Assembly (NCBI GenBank): GCA_947628975.1
Contig: CANRBW010000038.1
Coordinates: 1-11,582 of the forward strand
Direction: 5' to 3'
Source of the DNA: an uncultured Oscillospiraceae bacterium
GTDB lineage: Bacteria; Bacillota; Clostridia; Oscillospirales; Oscillospiraceae
DNA length: 11,582 nucleotides
Below are positions 6,129 to 11,582 of the stretch, piece after piece (position 1 is the first letter of the stretch; every line of letters starts with the position of its first letter). The position numbers were made by a program, and so were the translations under genes. The notes below the pieces were generated by a model, which saw only the letters and a list, made by a program, of their open reading frames with translations, ran no database searches and was not told the DNA's origin.

Positions 6129-7115
6129 TCACTTCGCCGCCGGGGCGGGGACCACCACCAGCAGATACGCCGACTCCGGCGTCAGGTCCTCCCCCCGGTC
6201 CCGGAGCTGGCAGGAGCCGTCAGCCAGGAGGTCGGGGAGGGCGGAGGCGGGGAGGAGGAACTGGACCTCTCCGCTGTCCAGGACCCGGCTGGGGTAGTCC
6301 CAGTCCGGAGGGACCGCCCGGCCCCAGGTGACCACCGCCCGGTAGGAGGAGAAGTCCGCCTCCCCATCGGCCTGGGCCGCTTCAGCCGCCTCCGCCTCCG
6401 GGACCTCCGCCACAGGGGCGGCCCCGTCGGCGTGGAAGACGGCGATGGGGGCGGTGGCGTCCTCCGCGGCCCCCCGACCCGCCTGGCCGGGGAGCGCCGT
6501 CGGGGCCGGGACCGGCTCCGCCCGGTCGGCGAGGACCGTCTTGGCGTTTTGGTCCCCCTCCGGCTCCTGGGCGGCCGGGGCGTCCGCCGTCCCGGCGGCC
6601 CTCGCCGACCCGCTGTCCGCGGACCGGGCCGTGGCGGCGGTGGTCCCGCCCTCCTTGTCCTGGGCCGACGACTTGGCGGAGAAGGTCTCGTTGCGGGCCG
6701 GGGCGCTCTGCCCTCCGGCCGCGGCGGCCGGGGCGGGGAGGGGGGCGCTGTCCGCCACGGCGGGGGCGGGCTGGGCCGTCTCCGCGCTATGGGGCAGGGC
6801 GTGGGGGAGCCGCCACAGGGCCAGAAGGGCCACCGCCGCGGCGGCGGCCATGGCCCCCCACCGCAGCCAGCGGACCGCCCCGGTACGCCCGGCCCGCCGG
6901 GGCGGCAGATGGCTCAGGACCGCCTGGCGCAGCTCCGGCGGGGCCTCCGCCTCCAGGGCGGCGGGGCAGGCCGCGTGAAGGGCGGCCAGCTCCTCCCGGA
7001 GGGCCCGGCAGTGGGGACAGCGGGCCAGATGGTCCTCCAGCTGGGCGCGCTCCGCCGGGGTCAGCTCGCCGTCCAGGTCGGCGGAGATCGCCTCCAGCGC
7101 CTGTTGACAGTCCAT
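6129..7115 (-). CDS. Probable zinc-binding anti-sigma factor, single TM (RsiW/ZAS-like)
   Basis: A 328-residue membrane protein predicted to bind and inhibit the ECF sigma factor encoded just upstream. The N-terminal cytoplasmic anti-sigma domain carries the zinc motif H-x3-C-x2-C (His29, Cys33, Cys36) with Cys3 as likely fourth ligand, as in zf-HC2/ZAS proteins. A hydrophobic segment at about 84-102 is the membrane span. Beyond it, residues about 105-255 are a low-complexity Ala/Pro/Glu/Ser-rich stretch, and residues about 256-328 form a more ordered domain I do not recognise (VVTWGRAVPPDWDYPSRV, then VQFLLPASALPDLL). Release is presumably by proteolysis or a conformational cue, but no protease site can be read. 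ATG with AAAGGAGG 7 bases before it; 27 bp separate it from the sigma gene. Confidence 0.9.
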   Translation of the reverse strand: MDCQQALEAISADLDGELTPAERAQLEDHLARCPHCRALREELAALHAACPAALEAEAPPELRQAVLSHLPPRRAGRTGAVRWLRWGAMAAAAAVALLALWRLPHALPHSAETAQPAPAVADSAPLPAPAAAAGGQSAPARNETFSAKSSAQDKEGGTTAATARSADSGSARAAGTADAPAAQEPEGDQNAKTVLADRAEPVPAPTALPGQAGRGAAEDATAPIAVFHADGAAPVAEVPEAEAAEAAQADGEADFSSYRAVVTWGRAVPPDWDYPSRVLDSGEVQFLLPASALPDLLADGSCQLRDRGEDLTPESAYLLVVVPAPAAK

Positions 7116-7142
7116 GGCCGGGCCTCCTTTCCTCGGTGTTTC

Positions 7143-7727
7143 TCAGGTAGACGCTGGCGGGCCGGAAAAGTTCCCGTCGGCCAGCAAAATGTTTCGCAGG
7201 GCCAGCCGCGCCCGGGAGAGGCGGGACTTCACCGTGCCCACCTCCAGGCCCAGCGCCTGGGCGATCTCGGCGTAGCTCAGGCCGTTGAGTTCCCGGAGGA
7301 CCAGGACCTGCCTGTGCTCGTGGGAGAGATGGGTCAGGGCCCGCGCCACCGCCTGGCGGAACTCCTTGCTCTCCAGCTGGCTGTGGGGGGAGGGGCCCCG
7401 GTCCGGGAGGTCCAGCGCCCGGTCTTCCCCGTCCCACAGCGGGACCGTCCCCCGCGCCCGGCGGGTCTTCTCCCGGCGCAGGAAGTCGATGGCGGCGTTG
7501 GTGGCCAGGCGGTAGAGCCAGGTGGAGAACTTGCTGTCAAAGTGGAACCCCGGCAGGCCCCGCCAGGCGTTGAAGAAGGTCTCCTGGGTGAGGTCCATGG
7601 CGTCCTCCGGGGAGCCCACCAGCCGCAGGATGAGGGCGTAGACCTTGTTTTGATGGGTCTCCAGCAGCAGGGCAAAGGCGTCCTGGTCGCCCTGGGCGGC
7701 CCGTTGGATCCATTCCCGCTCCTCCAC
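7143..7727 (-). CDS. ECF-family RNA polymerase sigma factor
   Basis: A 194-residue group 4 sigma factor. Sigma region 2 spans about residues 18-88, with the core-binding/-10 block D-L-T-Q-E-T-F-F-N-A-W-R (45-56) and F-S-T-W-L-Y-R-L-A-T-N (67-77). A linker rich in charged residues follows. Sigma region 4 spans about 124-180, with the helix-turn-helix L-S-Y-A-E-I-A-Q-A-L-G-L-E-V-G-T-V-K-S-R-L (150-170). Start is GTG at 7727, chosen because AGGAGGT lies 6 bases upstream and the N-terminus then matches the family. It is 36 bp after dus and 27 bp before its probable anti-sigma factor, the usual sigma/anti-sigma pairing. The gene specifics of the regulon cannot be read from this window. Confidence 0.94.
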   Translation of the reverse strand: MEEREWIQRAAQGDQDAFALLLETHQNKVYALILRLVGSPEDAMDLTQETFFNAWRGLPGFHFDSKFSTWLYRLATNAAIDFLRREKTRRARGTVPLWDGEDRALDLPDRGPSPHSQLESKEFRQAVARALTHLSHEHRQVLVLRELNGLSYAEIAQALGLEVGTVKSRLSRARLALRNILLADGNFSGPPAST

Positions 7728-7763
7728 GCGCGCACCTCCTCCCGGTGTGTGTTCCGGCCCTTC

Positions 7764-8738
7764 TCAGTCCGACAGGTCCCGGAGGATCCCGCGGGTACAC
7801 CGCTCCAGGTCCTCCATGGTCTCCACCCGGCACACCTCCGTCTTCCAGTAGCCGGAGCGGGGGACCCCCTTGAGGTAGAGGGCGTAGTGCCGCCGGGCCT
7901 CCAGACAGGCAATCTTCTCCCCCTTGACCGCCATGGCCAGGCGGAATTGCTCCATGGCGGTCTCGCACCGCTCCCGCAGGGGTGGCCGGGGCGGGATGGG
8001 CTCCCCGGCCAGGGCGGCCTTGGCCTGGGCGAAGATCCAGGGGTCGCCGAAGGCCCCCCGGCCGATCATGGCCATATCCGCCCCGGTGTAGCGCAGGATG
8101 TGGGCCGCGTCCGACCCGGAGAACACGTCCCCGTTGGCGATGACCGGGATGGACAGGGCGGCCTTCACCGCCCGGATGATGTTCCAGTCCGCCCGCCCGG
8201 CGTACATCTGGGTCCTGGTCCGGCCGTGGACGGCCACGGCGGCGGCCCCGGCCTCCTCCAGGACGCGGCAGAATTCCACGCAGTTGACGCTGCCCTTGTC
8301 CCAGCCCGCGCGGGTCTTCACCGTCACCGGGAGCCCGCCCGCGCCCCGGATCACCGCCTTGACGATGGCGGCGGCCTTGGCCGGGTCTCGCATGAGGGCG
8401 GAGCCGTCCCCGCTCTTGACCACCTTGGGCACCGGGCAGCCCATGTTGATGTCGATCACGTCGGGCCGGGCCCGCTCGGCCACGATGGCCGCCGCCCGCT
8501 CCATCGACTCCGGGTCGCTGCCAAAGAGCTGGACGGCGGCGGGGTGCTCGTCGGGGGCGAGGGTCATCAGGGGGATGGACTTCCGGTCCTGGTAGCAAAG
8601 GGCCTTGGCGCTGACCATCTCGGTGACGGTATACCCCGCCCCCAGCCTTCTGCACACCGTGCGGAAGGCCAGGTCGGTGACCCCGGCCATGGGGGCCAGC
8701 GCCACCGGGGTCTGGATGTCCACCGCTCCGATCCTCAC
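7764..8738 (-). CDS. dus: tRNA-dihydrouridine synthase, DusB-like
   Basis: A 324-residue FMN-dependent enzyme that reduces uridines to dihydrouridine in tRNA D-loops. Motifs: L-A-P-M-A-G-V-T-D (14-22), Q-L-F-G-S-D-P (70-76), D-I-N-M-G-C-P-V-P-K-V with catalytic Cys101, H-G-R-T-R-T-Q-M-Y, P-V-I-A-N-G-D-V and M-I-G-R-G-A-F-G-D-P-W-I-F. The length suits DusB-type proteins. The start is GTG (8738), chosen because it gives the family N-terminus (VRIGAVDIQTPVALAP) and has a GGGGGGAG ribosome site about 5 bases upstream; longer in-frame readings to 9425 pass through the promoter and the SLOG gene and are artefacts. It leads a closely spaced operon with the sigma and anti-sigma genes. Confidence 0.95.
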   Translation of the reverse strand: MRIGAVDIQTPVALAPMAGVTDLAFRTVCRRLGAGYTVTEMVSAKALCYQDRKSIPLMTLAPDEHPAAVQLFGSDPESMERAAAIVAERARPDVIDINMGCPVPKVVKSGDGSALMRDPAKAAAIVKAVIRGAGGLPVTVKTRAGWDKGSVNCVEFCRVLEEAGAAAVAVHGRTRTQMYAGRADWNIIRAVKAALSIPVIANGDVFSGSDAAHILRYTGADMAMIGRGAFGDPWIFAQAKAALAGEPIPPRPPLRERCETAMEQFRLAMAVKGEKIACLEARRHYALYLKGVPRSGYWKTEVCRVETMEDLERCTRGILRDLSD

Positions 8739-8770
8739 CGCCGCTCCCCCCGTTCTCCTGAAGTGCGACC

Positions 8771-8799
8771 ATCTTATCACAATTTCCCCCCAATGGCAA
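8771..8799 (-). promoter_or_regulatory. Sigma-A-type promoter of the dus-sigma-anti-sigma operon
   Basis: On the minus strand TTGCCA (8799-8794), 17-base spacer, TAAGAT (8776-8771), preceded by TGA, an extended -10 (TGn). Transcription would begin near 8764, giving a leader of about 26 nt to the dus GTG. Divergent from the SLOG-gene promoter, with 18 bp between the two -35 boxes. Confidence 0.7.
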
Positions 8800-8817
8800 G
8801 GACTCCCCCCGTTTGGC

Positions 8818-8846
8818 TTGACTTTGGCGCGGCGAGACCCTACAAT
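8818..8846 (+). promoter_or_regulatory. Sigma-A-type promoter of the SLOG-domain gene
   Basis: TTGACT (8818-8823), 17-base spacer, TACAAT (8841-8846): each box is one mismatch from consensus at ideal spacing. Transcription would begin about 7 bases downstream, close to the ribosome site GGGGGGAG (8858-8865) of the gene starting at 8871. Confidence 0.85.
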
Positions 8847-8870
8847 ACGAAGGAGAAGGGGGGAGCGGAC

Positions 8871-9386
8871 ATGGAGGGGGAAATGAGCCGGGCGGTCAGC
8901 TGCGCCTTTACCGGTCACCGCCCCGGCACGCTGCCCTGGGGGGAGGACGAGTCCGCCCCCGCCTGCGTGGCGCTGAAGGCGCGGCTGGACCAGGCGGTGG
9001 AGCGCGCCTATGACGAGGGCTACCGCCACTTCATCTGCGGCATGGCCCGCGGGGCGGACTTCTTCTTTTGCGAGGCGGTCCTGCGTCTGCGCGGGTCCCA
9101 CCCGGAGGTCCGGCTGGAGGCGGCGGTGCCCTTTCCCGGCCAGAGCGACCGCTGGAGCGAGGCCGACCGGGACCGCTACGCCGGCCTGCTGCGGGCCTGC
9201 GATGTGGAGACCCTGATCCAGCGGAACTACGCGCCGGGCTGTATGCAGCGGCGCAACCGCTACATGGTGGACCACGCCAGCTGTATCATCGCCGTCTTCA
9301 ACGGCGACCCCGGCCACAGCGGCACCCTGGGGACCCTGAACTACGCCCTGAGCCAGGGGCTGAAGGTGGTCCTGCTGGAGGTTTGA
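8871..9386 (+). CDS. SLOG/DUF1273 family protein (YpsA-like)
   Basis: A 171-residue Rossmannoid protein of the DUF1273/SLOG superfamily, related to B. subtilis YpsA and to nucleotide/ADP-ribose-sensing folds such as TIR-like and LOG proteins. Visible: C-A-F-T-G-H-R-P (11-18), F-I-C-G-M-A-R-G-A-D (54-63), P-F-P-G-Q-S-D-R-W (87-95), R-N-R-Y-M-V-D (128-134) and G-T-L-G-T-L-N-Y-A (151-159). The glycine-rich GMARGAD and the arginine-rich RNRYMVD are the likely ligand-binding loops. Function is unknown; a role in nucleotide sensing is inferred from the fold. ATG at 8871 follows GGGGGGAG by 5 bases; an internal ATG at 8883 is less well placed. It has its own promoter, divergent from dus, and ends at the -35 of carAB. 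Confidence 0.9.
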   Translation: MEGEMSRAVSCAFTGHRPGTLPWGEDESAPACVALKARLDQAVERAYDEGYRHFICGMARGADFFFCEAVLRLRGSHPEVRLEAAVPFPGQSDRWSEADRDRYAGLLRACDVETLIQRNYAPGCMQRRNRYMVDHASCIIAVFNGDPGHSGTLGTLNYALSQGLKVVLLEV

Positions 9387-9411
9387 CTTTTCCGGCGCAA
9401 TCAGGTAGAAT
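9383..9411 (+). promoter_or_regulatory. Sigma-A-type promoter of carAB
   Basis: TTGACT (9383-9388), 17-base spacer, TAGAAT (9406-9411). The -35 includes the TGA stop (9384-9386) of the SLOG gene. Transcription would start near 9418, leaving a leader of about 37 nt with AAAAGGAGGG before carA. The leader is too short for a PyrR-type attenuator. Confidence 0.82.
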
Positions 9412-9454
9412 AGAACGAATTGCAAAGAACGAGGAAAAGGAGGGCTCCACAGCT

Positions 9455-10543
9455 ATGAGAGCCAGTCTGATCTTGGAAAACGGGGCTGTTTTCCTGGGCC
9501 AGTCCATCGGCGAGGTCGGCAAGCGGGTCTGCGAGCTTGTCTTCAACACCTCCATGACCGGCTACCAGGAGATCCTGACCGACCCGTCCTACGCCGGGCA
9601 GGGGGTGGTGATGTCCTACCCGCTGATCGGCAACTACGGCGTCAACGACCAGGACAACGAGTCCACCCGGCCCTGGGCGGAGGCGCTGATCGTCCGGCAC
9701 CTGTCCCCCCTGGGCAGCAACTTCCGCTGCCAGGGCACCCTGGACGAGTACCTGAAGGAATACCACATCGCCGGGGTGCAGGGGGTGGACACCCGCGCCC
9801 TGACCCGCATCCTCCGCTCCCAGGGCACCATGAACGGCATGATCACCTGCGGCTCGGACTTCTCCATCCAGGAGGCGCTGGAGGAGATCCGCTCCTTCCG
9901 GGTGGCGGGCACGGTGGAGCGGGTCACCCGCCCGGCGGCGGAGCTCTTCCCCGCCCAGGGGGAGGAGCGCTTCCGGGTGGCCTTGATGGACTTCGGCGTC
10001 AAGCGCAATATGATCGACTGTCTGACCCGCCGGGGCTGCGCCGTCACCGTCTTTCCCGCCCACACCCCGGCGGAGGAGATCCTCCGGGGCGGCTTTGACG
10101 GGGTGATGCTCTCCAACGGCCCCGGCGACCCCGCCGACAACGTGGCCATCATCCAGGAGGTCAAACAGCTCTACGACAGCGACCTGCCCATCTTCGCCGT
10201 CTGCCTGGGCCACCAGCTCCTGGCCCTGGCCACCGGGGCCAAGACCCACAAGATGCCCTTCGGCCACCGGGGGGGCAACCACCCGGTGAAGGACCTGGCC
10301 GCGGGGCGGTGCTTCATCACCAGCCAGAACCACGGCTATGTGGTCACCCCGGAGACGGTGGACCCCGCCGTGGCGGAGATCTCCCACGTCAACGTCAACG
10401 ACGGCACGGTGGAGGGCCTGCGCTACAAGCGGCCCCGGTGCTTCACCGTCCAGTTCCACCCCGAGGCCGCCCCCGGCCCCATGGACACGGAATATCTCTT
10501 TGACCGCTTTTTGAGTGATATGGGAGGTGAGGACCATGCCTAA
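9455..10543 (+). CDS. carA: Carbamoyl-phosphate synthase, small (glutaminase) subunit
   Basis: A 362-residue subunit that hydrolyses glutamine and passes ammonia to CarB for carbamoyl phosphate, the precursor of pyrimidines and arginine. The N-terminal half (about 1-165) is the CPSase small-chain domain (F-N-T-S-M-T-G-Y-Q-E, 30-39); the C-terminal half is a class I glutamine amidotransferase with L-S-N-G-P-G-D-P (219-226), nucleophile Cys250 in F-A-V-C-L-G-H-Q, and the His335/Glu337 pair in Q-F-H-P-E. Family-normal length. The ATG follows AAAAGGAGGG. Its end overlaps carB by 8 bp, so the two are translationally coupled. I cannot decide whether the copy is pyrimidine- or arginine-regulated. 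Confidence 0.97.
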   Translation: MRASLILENGAVFLGQSIGEVGKRVCELVFNTSMTGYQEILTDPSYAGQGVVMSYPLIGNYGVNDQDNESTRPWAEALIVRHLSPLGSNFRCQGTLDEYLKEYHIAGVQGVDTRALTRILRSQGTMNGMITCGSDFSIQEALEEIRSFRVAGTVERVTRPAAELFPAQGEERFRVALMDFGVKRNMIDCLTRRGCAVTVFPAHTPAEEILRGGFDGVMLSNGPGDPADNVAIIQEVKQLYDSDLPIFAVCLGHQLLALATGAKTHKMPFGHRGGNHPVKDLAAGRCFITSQNHGYVVTPETVDPAVAEISHVNVNDGTVEGLRYKRPRCFTVQFHPEAAPGPMDTEYLFDRFLSDMGGEDHA

Positions 10544-11582
10544 GGACCCCAAGATCAGGAAGGTGCTGGTGCTGGGCTCCGGCCCCATCGTCATCGGCCA
10601 GGCCGCGGAGTTTGACTACGCCGGCACCCAGGCCTGCCGCGCCCTGCGGGAAGAGGGGGTGGAGGTGGTGCTGGTCAACTCCAACCCCGCCACCATCATG
10701 ACCGACCCCGACATCGCCGACCACGTCTACATCGAGCCGCTGAACGTGGCCTCCCTGACCCAGATCATCCAGAAGGAGCGGCCGGACTCCATCCTGCCCA
10801 CCCTGGGGGGCCAGACCGGGCTGAACCTGGCCATGAACCTCCACGAGGCCGGCGTCCTGGCCGACTACGGCGTGCGGCTGCTGGGCACCTCCCCCGCCTC
10901 CATCAAGAAGGCGGAGGACCGCCAGGAGTTCAAGGACGCTATGGAGGCCCTGGGCCAGCCCTGCGTCACCTCCGACGTGGTGGAGAGCGTGGAGGCCGCC
11001 GTGGCCTTCGCCAGGCAGATCGGCTACCCGGTCATCGTCCGCCCCGCCTACACCCTGGGCGGCACCGGCGGCGGCATCGCCTATGACGAGGTCTCCCTCC
11101 GGGAGATCGCCGACCGGGGCATCCACCTCAGCCGGGTGGGCCAGGTGCTCATCGAGCGGTGCATCGCCGGCTGGAAGGAGATCGAGTTCGAGGTCATGCG
11201 GGACTCGGCGGGGAACGTGATCCAGATCTGCTCCATGGAGAACATCGACCCCGTGGGCGTCCACACCGGGGACTCCATCGTGGTGGCCCCCACCCAGACC
11301 CTGGCCAACAAGGAGTACCAGATGCTCCGCTCCGCGGCGCTGGACATCATCTCCGCCCTGGAGATCGAGGGGGGCTGCAACTGCCAGTTCGCCCTGAACC
11401 CCGACAGTTTTGAGTACGCCGTTATCGAGGTCAACCCCCGTGTCTCCCGCTCCTCCGCCCTGGCCTCCAAGGCCACCGGCTACCCCATCGCCAAGGTGGC
11501 CGCCAAAATCGCCTTGGGCTACACCCTGGACGAGATCCCCAACGCCGTCACCGGCAAGACCACCGCCTGCTTCGAGCCCACC
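10536..11582 (+). CDS. carB: Carbamoyl-phosphate synthase, large subunit, N-terminal part (partial)
   Basis: The first 349 residues, in frame to the edge of the window; the complete family protein is about 1070 residues. It starts with V-L-V-L-G-S-G-P-I-V-I-G-Q-A-A-E-F-D-Y (10-28), the CPSase preATP-grasp signature. It continues with N-S-N-P-A-T-I-M-T-D, the glycine-rich ATP-grasp loop T-L-G-G-T-G-G-G (173-180), E-N-I-D-P-V-G-V-H-T-G-D-S (236-248) and E-V-N-P-R-V-S-R-S-S-A-L-A-S-K-A-T-G (298-315). This is the first ATP-grasp half, which makes carboxyphosphate. GGAGGTG lies 6 bases upstream of the ATG, inside the end of carA. In place of the common GG-S-N-V-Q-F the protein reads GG-C-N-C-Q-F (279-285). 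Confidence 0.97.
   Translation, partial: MPKDPKIRKVLVLGSGPIVIGQAAEFDYAGTQACRALREEGVEVVLVNSNPATIMTDPDIADHVYIEPLNVASLTQIIQKERPDSILPTLGGQTGLNLAMNLHEAGVLADYGVRLLGTSPASIKKAEDRQEFKDAMEALGQPCVTSDVVESVEAAVAFARQIGYPVIVRPAYTLGGTGGGIAYDEVSLREIADRGIHLSRVGQVLIERCIAGWKEIEFEVMRDSAGNVIQICSMENIDPVGVHTGDSIVVAPTQTLANKEYQMLRSAALDIISALEIEGGCNCQFALNPDSFEYAVIEVNPRVSRSSALASKATGYPIAKVAAKIALGYTLDEIPNAVTGKTTACFEPT

Noticed and set aside
7725..7755. Possible ECF-type self-promoter (GGAAC ... CGTG, minus strand) before the sigma gene
   Set aside because: The spacer is about 22 bases instead of 16-17 and the -10 would overlap the start codon.
6120..8870. Very long plus-strand open frame that runs into the SLOG gene
   Set aside because: It is antisense to the anti-sigma, sigma and dus genes, all of which have clear family motifs. 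Its translation is Gly/Pro/Arg/His-rich as expected from the shadow of GC-rich genes. Only the part from 8871 is real.
8739..9425. Extended in-frame minus-strand reading upstream of dus
   Set aside because: It would add 229 residues through two promoters and antisense to the SLOG gene; the DusB N-terminus begins at the GTG at 8738 with a ribosome site.

Overview
The window looks like ordinary chromosome from a high-GC member of the Clostridia. I infer an Oscillospiraceae-type gut anaerobe (Flavonifractor / Lawsonibacter / Pseudoflavonifractor-like). The reasons are strongly G/C-ending codons combined with purine-rich Firmicutes-style ribosome binding sites, GTG and TTG starts, and a set of Firmicutes families (DUF951, a YpsA-like SLOG protein, an S1-like three-domain protein). 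The genus is an inference. Coding density is very high; the longest gene-free stretch is 132 bases, so there is no long non-coding region. I see no tRNA, rRNA, CRISPR, insertion sequence or phage gene.

Layout. (1) 1-1948, plus strand: the 3' end of glyA, then rarA (recombination/fork-maintenance ATPase), then a small one-TM protein of unknown function. (2) 1941-2891, minus strand: an S1-domain RNA-binding protein with a TTG start; its stop overlaps that of the small membrane protein by 8 bp. (3) 2973-4228, plus strand: a 63-aa DUF951 protein and hisC, coupled by an ATGA overlap and divergent from the S1 gene. (4) 4311-6025, plus strand: a 20-cysteine protein of unknown function and an RlmA-type 23S rRNA guanine methyltransferase, closed by a 14-bp bidirectional terminator. 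(5) 8738-6129, minus strand: dus (tRNA-dihydrouridine synthase), an ECF sigma factor and its likely zinc-finger, membrane-anchored anti-sigma factor, closely spaced as one operon. (6) 8871 to the end, plus strand: a SLOG/DUF1273 protein with its own promoter, then carA and the first third of carB.

Regulatory elements. Three sigma-A-type promoters are readable with exact 17-bp spacing: TTGCCA/TAAGAT for dus (minus), TTGACT/TACAAT for the SLOG gene and TTGACT/TAGAAT for carAB. The carAB -35 box overlaps the stop of the SLOG gene. The carAB leader is about 37 nt, too short for a PyrR-type attenuator.

How it fits together. Most genes are housekeeping: one-carbon and amino-acid metabolism, pyrimidine/arginine precursor supply, tRNA and rRNA modification, and fork repair. 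Nothing amounts to a clear novel system. The parts that merit a second look are the cysteine-rich protein with a possible sporulation-type promoter, the ECF sigma/anti-sigma pair behind dus with its long Ala/Pro-rich extracytoplasmic region, the SLOG protein next to carAB, and the tandem hairpins at the 6.03-6.12 kb convergent junction.
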